Shown in pieces: positions 15,101-24,476 of a stretch of DNA of 64,000 nucleotides. The stretch covers positions 2,090,327-2,154,326 of the forward strand of contig CM021320.1 in NCBI GenBank assembly GCA_010645155.1, given 5' to 3'. The position numbers and the translations under genes were made by a program. Numbering within the stretch: position 1 is the stretch's first letter; each line of letters opens with the position of its first letter. The notes under the pieces are model-generated. The model saw only the letters and a list, made by a program, of their open reading frames with translations. It was not told the DNA's origin and did not search any database. The stretch is from Tigriopus japonicus (taxonomy: Eukaryota; Arthropoda; Copepoda; Harpacticoida; Harpacticidae).

Positions 15101-18100
15101 AGGGGGAGGTTTGAGTGATCTCTTCAAAAATCTTATCGCGGGCGGATGAAAGAAGAGAAAAGGCTTGTTCGTCAATGTAAGATTTTGGTCGGTGCAAGGG
15201 TTTTCGCGTTTTAGAGACCGCCCTTATGACTTAGATGCTACAAAAATTGTCGAATTGCCAGTTTGGACATTTTGACTCTCAGTTTTGTAAGAATTTGAAA
15301 AATTATTCTTTTGATCAAAAAATGGCAAGCACTTAAAAAAGACCTTTGATATTGAAGAGAAACACGTCCAAAAAACGGCATTTTGTTTGATACCATGATG
15401 GTTTTGGAGCTTTACAATACAAATCAGTGCTTATAACATCACTTACACTTGTACTTACCCAAAAAAGTGGCCTTTTGTTGAGAATTTTCTCTTGCAAGAA
15501 CGAGCAAATAAAGTGTGCATTTTATTCCAAAATCCTAACCAAAGGTGTTCAAACTTGCAATTCGACATTTTTCATGGCATCTAATTCGCAAGGGCGGTCT
15601 GTAAATTGCGAAAACCCTTAAACTGCCCAAATTCTCACGAGCCACCCACTGTTGCCAAACAAGCCTTTTCTCTTCTTTCATCCGCCCGCGATAAGATTTT
15701 TGAAGAGATCACTCAAACCTCCCCCTGCATCCCCCATTGAAATGAAAAAAACGTAGCTATAAAAGAAGTTGGCTCCAATCAAAAGGATACTTTCCTTCAT
15801 TGGTTTAAGACAGAAAAAATCAAATGAAAGAAGGGTTCCTTTAGTTCGATTTCAACCAAGAATTGCACCTACACCCCAATAAGAAAGCTTTATTCCAAAA
15901 TTTGAAGCAAAGTATTTTCAAAGTTTCATTGTATTTTAACACTTATCATCCAATCGACCCCCCCCCCCCAACAAATCTTTCTATTTTTGAAATTGATGTT
16001 TAATATGCTATGAACCAAATTGAAAAATGTGGACGATTTAAGAATTTTCCACATTTTTAAGGTGTCTTTCCTTTGCGAAAATGGAAATAATGGTCGAAAT
16101 TCTATGAGCTCTCGAATTGTGTTGGACAGAATAATGTCACTTCTTTTTTGTTGGAGATGTTTCCAAAGTACTCCCCTTTCTCCAGGCTCAAGTAGAACTT
16201 ACTTCATCTCATCCAGGTTTCACAATGATTTAAGCGATCTAGAACACTGCATGAAAAAGGCAATGGACATCAAAGTGACCGTATCCTGCTTCCTGCTTCA
16301 TGTTTCAGCAATAAATTTGCACTTATTTGTCTTTACATTACATCCTAAATTAATCCAAACCATCCTAGAAGTTATTGAAGGGACACTGGATGTTTGATCA
16401 TGACAAACTGTCCACACATTACTGTAATATTTAGGTTCAAAGTATAAGAAAGACACAATTGTTTTGACTGGGTCTATCGGCGTTCTCAGTTGTACTTCAT
16501 TTTTTGTGCAATTTGGGTTGTACTTTTTCAACACAATATTTCCCCCACAATATTGTTTTTATGTTAAAGCCAAAATAAAAACTCATCTAACGCAAATGAA
16601 TTTGGATGATAAAAGGTTCTTAAATATAGGCAAAGCTGGATATAAAAATATTTAGATTAAAATGAAAAAGAAAAGATTAGTTTGCTCCTCATCAGAAAAA
16701 ACAGCAGAATATCTCTTTATGCAAGAGTCACATTTGATTTGAGAATAATAATACTAAGAAAGACAAAATTCTTACTTTGAAACTTTAACTGTAGTAACTG
16801 CTGACCAATTTTTGAAATTGAGTTCATCCAGGACAGTAAGCTTTCTTTGTTTTCATAAAAAATCCGCAAAACAACAAGAGGTTTTTAATATGTGTTTGTG
16901 ACTTTCTTTTTAGCCGTTTTTGTTTCTCCAGAAGATCAATCATCAACTCTTTATTTCTTGGATTCATTCTAAGTTAATATATCTACCAAGAGCAACCCTT
17001 TTGATTTTTCCCTCCACAATTTATTAACATAGTTGTACTTCAACTATGTTACTCTTCATTTGGATTAATTATCAATAAAACAAATTAATTCCTAATTTAT
17101 AATGAGGAATCTATTCTCAAACATGTCATAGCCATAATTGGTTATGATATGATATCATAGCCAATGGCTTGAGTCTTGGTGAGTAAATTTTCCTTGATAT
17201 CACCATCTTCTTGGATAAGACTGAAACCAATTTGAACATTTACAAAGTATTTACACAGTGTATTTCAAAGTATCACAATGCGCATGGTGTTAGCAAATCA
17301 AAACAAAATGCACTCTTAGTGATGAAAATAATGTGCAAGAATTGCCTTTCATACTTTGCATAAAATATTGTGATCTAGGACTTATTAGGTGAAATAAAAC
17401 ATTTTGAATAGTGCAAAAGACACAATGAAAAACCCCTTGATAAGTCTAAAACTTGAAAAAATCCACAAAATACTCTTTGACAGTGCATCTACACCTTGAC
17501 ATCACTTTTTGCATTTGGATTTTCAAGTATTTGATCATAATTTTTAGACCTTGAAGGTGCCAATAGTTCCTTAGATGATCTTAGTGCTCTTGGTTAAGCA
17601 ATTTTATTTTGTTCTTGTAATTTGAAGCTGCTTTATAGATTTAATATTATTCATTATTTCTTGCTCCTCCGCGCATGTTTTTTTTTCTTTTGGTCTATTT
17701 CTTCTTCAATCAGAACCAACCAATCAGAAGTGAGAATCCAAAATGAGATGATCATAAATATGACCTTATTAAACCAACTTATATTTAGGAGTCTCTAATG
17801 GTTTCAAACTTTTGTGTCATTTGACTATTTCTACTTCTCCTGCTCTACCATATTCTCTTGAACAATTCCTCAAACTAAGCCGTTCCTCGCTGTTTTTCCT
17901 ATCTCCATTGCACTTGCTGTGTGAAGACGCCCCCTGGTAAGTTCGTGGACCCTATTTGGAAGAATTGCCTACCCTATCGTAAGGCATGCTGTTTTAACAT
18001 ACGATTGACCTTTAAAACTGGCATGATGATGTCAGATTTTGGCAACGCTGAAAAGTTTGTTTACGAAGATTTGTTAGAAATATAGGGCTCATAGCATGTT

Positions 18101-21100
18101 CCTCGTGTTCTTGATAATTGTGGGATTCGAAAATGGAAGTTTGACAGCCGTCTTTTTGCATTTTGCGTTTCTTTTGGTACCCAATTTCCTCCTCCCCGTC
18201 CTGTTTGCAAATCCAATTGAACCAGTTCGCAACAGCGCAATGGGCGTGATAAGGGTGGTTCTCCACGAGCACATCGAGAACAATACTTCTTCAAAGGTTT
18301 TTCACAGTGTGACTGGGTGGTACATTGTGAAATTGTTTTCCTCGATATTCCAATGATGAAGTTAGAAATGTTCTAGTCTTTTCAAGTCATTATTGGTGAA
18401 ACATGAATGAGTTATCAAATTGTCTCTAAGGGACTCTAACCTAAATTGAATTTCATTGGCTAAATGTCTTGTCTCGATATGATAAAATTTCATGTCTTCT
18501 TTACCATGGTCACATCTAAAGCTAGATGAGTCTGTGTTAGTGATGGGGGCCAAACAAGAGATTGGGCAAGCTGTACTGGCACAGTGCTTGGGCTTGCTGA
18601 AGCTTGGCATAGCTTGGGTGCTTGTACAAATACTTTTCCCAGCTAACAGGTTTGCCAAATTTGCTATGAACGAAGAATAAACTTGCCATCCGAATTTCAC
18701 TAAACCAGGCTGATTCAGCTAAAAAGGGCCCATACCTTTGAAAGATTGTATTTTTAAGAAAATTACACACTTCAATTCTCTCACATGGGGAAATGCAAAA
18801 GTTTTCGAGAATGCTAAAAAAAGATTTGGCATTTTACTTTTTCATGCCGGCAACTCTGAGTAAACGAGATTGTTCTGGAAGTGTGACTTCTAAATCTCGG
18901 TCTTGATTAGCCTCAAAAGTGCATTCATGTGTGGCCTAGAACTGAAACAAAAAACCATGGTTTTGCAAATGCTATCCAAATTGAAATATTTTTTTGCATC
19001 ACTTCCGCTATTTATTGCTAAATTATTAAGGTCAAAAGATCATCGAAAATGCAACTTGACATTTTTTCTTCTAAGTCACACTGCAAGTATCTTAACTCTT
19101 CAAAGAGCAACTGCCGGCAACTGCATCTTCCGATGTTCCTTGAGCTTGGGAAGTGTATTGGTGTATTGCCCAAGTAATGCTTGTCAACAAGTTGTTCTTG
19201 GGTGTTTGTGATGACTCATTACTTGCCCAAGTCACATCACTAGTCTGTGTTGGCATCACATCAGGGAGGCCAAGCCAGTCTCACTATTGTTTCAAAACTG
19301 TGATCAAAATTCTGCCAATTCCATGAAAGGCAATGTTGAATATAATTATCCTGGGCAGGAGCTTTTTTTTTTCATTTTTGGCAGTTTTGGCTCAAAGAAA
19401 AATTTGTTGGCTTTACAACTAAATCTGAATTTATTTTCGCATTTTCTAGAATTTTTTATCAATTTTTGCTTTTGCAGACTGCAAACAAGTTTTGATTTTT
19501 TTTTCATTTGTTCAACTTTTTCCCGTCCTCAAGAGATCACAACATCAAATACATGGAATATTCTTATACATAACTTTGATTGTATTGGATTGAATATGTC
19601 TGTGGTATATATTTTTGAAGAATTCTTTATGACTATGTGCCCTATTTTTGAAAATCTGGCCACAGATCAATTGTTTTCAGCATCACTAAAGATGAGAGGA
19701 TTTACATGCCGGAAGGGCTTGCCAAAAAATACTTAACAGGACCAAACAATAACAGTCATCATTTAAAACTTATAGAAATACATCGTTGATGGGAATTGGG
19801 CAGTGTATATGGCAAGAGTCAAACATGTAGGACTTCCACTGAATGGTTTCTAGGTTCATCCTTTTAATTATTGGCACATTTGTGTCGTTACAATTTCTCT
19901 CGTCATTTTGGCAATGCTGTTTGTTGAAGGACCAGGTTGAAAATCTCAATCCAATCACCAATCTCTCCAATCAGGGCTAAAATTGGTTCAATTATCAATT
20001 TTCCCAATCCAATCTATGATTGACCCCATCAGTATTCCCCAGACGGCGTAGGTTCGAATCCTGTTGGGGATCGGATTGAAGCTGTCGGGAGAAATTCAAC
20101 ATGGGTGAAAATCATTGAAGGCTGCCACGAAGGCTTATTTATGTTGGTGAGGCTATGAGCACAGAAAGATGTTTGATTAAATTTAAAAAATTGCCATGTA
20201 AAAGAGTCATTACTTCAATATTCTTACACTTAACACGAGCAATTGATTATACAAATCAAGTAACATTGAAAGGTTGTTTTAGCAAAGAAATATTGGGAGG
20301 TAGAGATTTTGTTCAAAAATCAACAACCAAAAAATGGTGGCCTGACTGTAACATCAACTCAACTCAATAATAATTCTCAATCAAATGAAAATACTCTGTT
20401 GAAATTCCCCTTTCAATTACATTACCAACCAAAATAATTCAAAGCACAAAAGTGAAATACAGAATTTAGTTGGTTAAAATTATAAAATGAGGTACTACCC
20501 TGCAATTGCATGCTTTCGCCATAAAAATTGGAAATTTCTGTAAGTTTGCTCCTGTAAGCATTGCAAAGTTCCTTTTGGTGCTAAGTTAGTCTAAGAAAAC
20601 GAGTTCAGAAAATCAGGCCCACAAAATTTGATTCGTGTTGTCAGGGGCCCACCAAACAGGCATTAGTATGTTCAAGGGCCCACAAATAACGCGATCAAAG
20701 AGCTTTGGGCCCACAAGTACAGTAAAATGGAAGGTCACGGGCCCACTATTTTGGACATTCTTCATAGCTCCTGGGCCCAACGACCATCCTTGGGCCCACA
20801 TTTGGGCCGCGGCTCACCGGTTGCCGACCCCTGCTCTATGTAGTAAATTGGGCTTTTTTGAAAAATTCGACACTAGTCGAATTTCCCGCGAAATTTTAAG
20901 CCTCATTATTTGTCAAAATGACAGAAAATTCGATTGCCGACCATTTGGTGCTAATGTGACCGGCCGGGGCTCTAAGACATGCAGCCTTTGCCGCATCGCG
21001 CAGGTAAAATTCCTTCAGTGACTTGATTCCTGAATTATGCTTGAACGTTTGGTTTAGGAATAGAATCCCATTTCTTACTTTAGCTATCGCAATTAACTCA

Positions 21101-23260
21101 ATTTTTCGAGTCACGAGTCTTTGACTCGACCCATCCCTATTCCTCGCTGTCGCGATTTTTCAAAACTTTCTGCCATAGTTGCCAGATGGCAATTTTTATT
21201 TTTATGCCATTTTTTGGCAAAATGGCAACATTTTTTGGGGTGACAATATTTTTCTGAATTGGCCATTTTTATAATATTGCCAAATTATGGCAACTTTTTC
21301 ATTCGAATTGCATTTTTCTTCAAAAGTGTCATTTTTGTGACAACTACTTATTCCCATCTGCTTGTGAACCCATTTAATTGAGGCAATGTAAAATTGTATT
21401 TTGTTATGCTGTTCAGTTTGAACTCTTAAAGCAATGTTTTGGGATATTTATGGATAATCTGTTAGAACTCTTTTTTTCAAAGCTTAAGATGCTTTACGTT
21501 GTAATCCATGCATTTGTTCAAAAGTGGCCACTGTTTTTTTTGAAAATGGCAACTTTTTGCTAACCTTCGTCGAAAAAAAACATGGCAACTATGCTTCCTG
21601 CAAACACAACAAGTGGTCCTCACGAGGAAGATGGAGCTGGTCAATATTTTCCTTGGTGTTCTTTTTGTGGAAATCGTTTGCTTCATTCTCTTTATCGCCT
21701 ATTTGTTGCCCGTGAACCTTGGCGCTTTGTTCATTACATTTGTGACACTTGCCTCGGCCACTGTTGCCTACATCATCTTCTGAGGCAGCAATGATCGAGA
21801 CGAGAACAACAACTAAGGTAAATTCTTCAGTAAAAAATATATTTCATTAGAAATGAAAATCCTTTTACAAGAGATCTCCCTTGTTAAAATTAAAATGCTC
21901 CCAAGTTCCCTTTATGGACTACTGAGTCCTGCTCATCACTGTTCAATAATCCATTGTTCTTTGTCTCTCCTTTTTTTTAGGTCTAAAATTGATCCTCTCT
22001 GAATTTGTCAACATTGCTCAATTGGCGTACCTCTTGCTTTGCCTTCTTCATTTTCCCCTTCCTCTCTTTCCTTTTTGCAAAGAATGACTGATTTTGAAGC
22101 TGAATTTGACATTTTAGGTCTGTTATAACTTCAAAATGAATCGACAATCATGATGTCTTTGAAAGCTGAATCATTTTTTTCAATTAACAACCAACAACGA
22201 AAATTTAACTGCGACCAATTTCAGATCACTGGGGATGTAGAAGAGGCATTCAAACGTTTCAAAATGAAGGGCTGTTTTTAGGAATTTCTCTTCATTTGCA
22301 ATCCAAATAGTGCGATATATCCCACTTGAGGTCGCTTTTTACGACGGTCAATAGGCTTATCCACGCGAAGTGGAGATCATTATATCAATAAGTAGTGCCT
22401 CAAGTCGGTAAAATGATGAATGTCTTCCTAAATCTGTCGAAGGCTGGCAAGATCGATATGCAAGTGTTCTGTGCTCAAATAAAGTTGGAATATGAGCATC
22501 GGTTTTGACTCGGGGGAATTCAAATCCTCTGTATGATCTGTTCAGCATGGCTGGTCGAAGAGGAGGGGGCTTGAAGTCACAATATAAATCTAGAAGTGGT
22601 TTGCATAATCCACATACTCAAACAATGACTGGACACATTCGCATTCCACTCAAGTTTGATATTCAATAGAACGTTGTCACCCTCTTGCTACTTGAAGTTT
22701 TCATAGAAATGTCAATGAATTCACAATTTTTCACGTTTATTCTTAAAGGTTTTTCGGTTCCTGCTGTTGAATGGCTACTCTCCACCAGAGGAATCATGGG
22801 TTTAGGAACGGAATGCATAGACGTTGAGCTTGGATGGAAGACCAAAAATCAAGTGAAGAAGCTATTGGCAGCTCAAAATCTACTTTCCATTGTTCAACTA
22901 GCCAATCTGAAAGATCTTCCCGCCCGACACCTAGAACTCACAATTTCACCGTTAAAATTGCAAAACGGAGCCGGGGGTCCTGCAAGGGTTTTTGCTGTGA
23001 CCGCTGGACACACTCGACATCATCATGGCAACCATGGTGATCTTGGGAACCACGACAATATTGATGGACGGTCCAGTAACAAAGTCCAGAGAAGTCCTGC
23101 AACGGAATCATCTGCTCAGTACTACAACAAAGCCACTTTGTATCCGCCGAAGGACCAAACCCTACGATCTTCCGAAGCAAGAGCAAACCCGAACACTTCA
23201 TTACTTCCCGTGTGGATCTCAATTTTTTCAGCAGCAATTTCAAATCTCATATTCCACTAA
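6116..23260 (+). CDS. Cyclase/kynurenine formamidase-like protein, probable pseudoenzyme (3 exons seen)
   Basis: Three exons join in phase: 6116-6246, 8644-8847 and 22749-23260, with GT-AG borders and introns of 2.4 and 13.9 kb. Together they encode the metal-dependent cyclase fold (isatin hydrolase/arylformamidase superfamily). Visible landmarks are GTHINAP, IPLERLLNVPAVVIDL, GQIPHGSYVILRTGW and GGPARVFAV. The signature HxGTHxDxPxH is degraded: the first His is Arg, the Asp is Asn and the last His is Met. The C-terminal metal/acid motif (His, then Glu-Asn) reads Gln and Val-Gln. The reading frame is intact, so I infer a pseudoenzyme rather than a pseudogene. After the domain there is a low-complexity His/Asn/Ser tail of roughly 80 residues ending in a hydrophobic stretch (LLPVWISIFSAAISNLIF) that resembles a GPI-anchor signal or tail anchor. 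The N-terminal exon(s) are not identified. The family assignment is firm; substrate and role are unknown. Confidence 0.75.
9424..9475. repeat. Pair of short perfect palindromes, GTCTCRTT-N-AAYGAGAC
   Basis: GTCTCATT-G-AATGAGAC lies at 9424-9440 and AGTCTCGTT-C-AACGAGACT at 9457-9475. Both are perfect dyads with a one-base centre and share the same GTCTC half-site. A further related half-site (AGTCTCGTTGAAC) lies near 9660. This could be a dyad protein-binding site or a fragment of a repeat; I cannot choose between them. Confidence 0.5.
12829..13588 (+). mobile_element. Tc1/mariner relic, internally deleted
   Basis: The element is bounded by TA dinucleotides (12827-12828 and 13589-13590). Its imperfect 26-27 bp terminal inverted repeats begin CAGGGTG, and both ends share GGGTNTTTGTTAAT. 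Inside, in broken frames, are the transposase landmarks QDSAPCHTS and PPNSPDLNRLD, which carry the second and third acidic catalytic residues of the DDD-type catalytic domain. An N-terminal piece (about 12950-13050) precedes a deletion that removes most of the DNA-binding domain and the first Asp. Stops and frameshifts show that it is dead. It is 760 bp against about 1.3 kb for an intact element. Confidence 0.85.
14313..18093. mobile_element. Mutator-type (MULE-like) non-autonomous element, 3.78 kb
   Basis: Two arms of 89 bp, 14313-14401 and 18005-18093, are exact reverse complements beginning TATGAGCCCTATATTTC. They are flanked by the 9 bp direct repeat GCATGTTCC (14304-14312 and 18094-18102). 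A 9 bp target duplication with long terminal inverted repeats is the signature of Mutator-like elements. The interior is AT-rich and holds no open frame longer than 125 codons, so it is non-autonomous. Identical arms with an intact duplication imply a recent insertion. It lies in the large intron of the cyclase-like gene and contains a second element at 15091-15736. Confidence 0.85.
15091..15736. mobile_element. Palindromic element nested in the Mutator-type element, 646 bp
   Basis: The arms 15091-15168 and 15659-15736 are perfect reverse complements that begin TGGGGGATGCAGGGGGAGG. They are flanked by the direct repeat TTGAA (15086-15090 and 15737-15741), read as a 5 bp target duplication. 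Homology between the halves continues imperfectly inward around a GCAAGGGTTTTCGCG block, so the element is nearly palindromic throughout. No coding capacity is seen. The superfamily is not clear from the ends. Confidence 0.7.
20036..20070 (+). other. tRNA-like hairpin with a perfect Pol III B box
   Basis: GGTTCGAATCC at 20051-20061 matches the TpsiC-loop/B-box consensus exactly. It is enclosed by TCCCCA (20036-20041) and TGGGGA (20065-20070), which can pair like an acceptor stem. The D arm, anticodon arm and A box are missing, so this is not a tRNA gene. It may be a decayed tRNA or the head of a tRNA-derived SINE. Confidence 0.3.
20617..20834 (-). mobile_element. Truncated hAT-type element related to 2370-2978
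   Basis: Read on the minus strand it starts CAGGGGTCGGCAACCGG and contains the block TGTCCAAAATAGTGGGCCC, which the 2370-2978 element also carries. GGGCCCA recurs about eight times. The terminal inverted repeat on the low-coordinate side is missing, so the copy is truncated. No transposase is present. Confidence 0.6.
21181..21320 (+). repeat. Degenerate TGGCAA-type tandem tract
   Basis: About ten imperfect iterations of a short word around TGGCAA with T-runs (tggcaatttttattt, tggcaaaatggcaac and so on) fill this stretch, and scattered copies continue to about 21595. It looks like a decayed minisatellite; no coding or transposon feature is seen. Confidence 0.4.
21631..21783 (+). CDS. Hydrophobic 50-codon small ORF (speculative)
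   Basis: An ATG-to-TGA frame of 50 residues begins MELVNIFLGVLFVEIV. It encodes two hydrophobic segments separated by a Pro-Val-Asn turn, as in small two-pass membrane micropeptides. It lies inside the intron of the cyclase-like gene on the same strand. I recognise no family, there is no clear promoter or poly(A) signal, and a hydrophobic chance ORF in AT-rich DNA is quite possible. Confidence 0.2.
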   Translation: MELVNIFLGVLFVEIVCFILFIAYLLPVNLGALFITFVTLASATVAYIIF

Positions 23261-24476
23261 ACTCAAACATATTTAGTTCAGTACCAAAAACATCTACTGG
23301 AGTGTGATGCCAAAGCCGGAATGCACTTTCGCATTGATTTGAGTTATGATGGAGGTATCAATATAAATGCAATAATAAAGAACATCGTGTGTTATTCTTC
23401 CAATATATTGAAGGAAACAAATTATTCATTATTGTACATGTGTATGTATGTGTGTGCGAGGGCATGTGTGTCCACCAGATGGAAGCAAGCAAATAAATGC
23501 CAATCTTGAGCAAACACATGTTTCTTCTCGCCCGTTCGTCCAGTTCGAGCCCAAGGAAAAAGGGCCACAAAGATCAACCCTCCTCAACGAAGGAGTGAGC
23601 GAATTGGTGAAAGGAGGAAGAAGCAACAACGCAAGGGACTACTGATGATGAAGAACACGATGATGAAGTTGAAGAGGCAGAAACTCAAGTTTACTTCATT
23701 TCGCTCTCCCGTCCCTCCCATTTCTCGGCCAACTGGTCACAATTGATGCCCACCTAAAATTCAAGCATCCACTCGTGAGTGCAAGTGATGAAAAAATGTT
23801 CCCTCCTTTTTGTGTAATTATTGTAGTAAATTGAGGGTGAAACGACCGACTCGGTAAAACTGCCTTCGGCGGAAAACTCTTTTGTTGGAAAGCGGCATTG
23901 AGCCTCATAGTTATTTGATTATGATTAGTGCGAGCTCGGCTAAATTCATGTCATGAATTTTGTTTCACCTTAATTACCGAAACTGTTCGACTACACTTAT
24001 GTAGAACCTGGGAAGTAGTTGGCAGGCAGTACATTTTCAATCGATTCCGTTGTCGGTATCGTCAATCAAATGAGCTTGGAATTCCTTACAAGTCATTTGC
24101 TTGTTAGAAGAGGGACTGAGATGCGGCCCAAACCGAAAGTCTACATAGTACAAGGTAGATCGGAAGAAGCGGAAAGAAAGAAGAAGTCGTCATCTTCGTT
24201 CTGTCCACCCCTAATCTCAGTCATAATTTCTCGACTCATTTGTCCCTTAAAAGGCCTGAGCCCTTGTCTGTGGCCAAAAACTACAGACAAAAACATCCAT
24301 TAATCAGATTCCAAAAGAATCCCCAGTGTTTTAAGATGCGAAAGAAAAGATAAATGGGGAGATGATAGCATGGCAGCTTGTGGTAACCGCCCAATTCGTT
24401 TTCAAGTCCCAAGATACCTGATAGATACTAGTTTGTATCCGAGTACTATTCAAATGCCAGCCACATGGTGCAATTG
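23261..24476. other. Intergenic, between the cyclase-like gene and PdxS 3' end
   Basis: This is the space between the plus-strand cyclase-like stop codon and the minus-strand PdxS stop. It contains a short TG-rich microsatellite near 23435-23460 and no exon that I recognise. The 3' untranslated regions of both convergent genes are expected here. Confidence 0.6.

Larger units (their letters stand above)
8848..22748. other. 13.9 kb intron of the cyclase-like gene, transposon-rich
   Basis: This interval lies between two exons whose phases match (g|gt giving Gly). It is AT-rich and contains the mariner relic, the Mutator-type element with its nested palindromic element, a truncated hAT-type element and one hydrophobic small ORF, each listed separately. 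Other open frames, such as 10606-11040, 12408-12821 and 19287-19736, resemble no family I know and look like chance ORFs. Confidence 0.6.

Noticed and set aside
19287..19736. 149-codon frame in the large intron
   Set aside because: Phe/Asn/Lys-rich translation of AT-rich DNA without recognisable motifs; probably chance.
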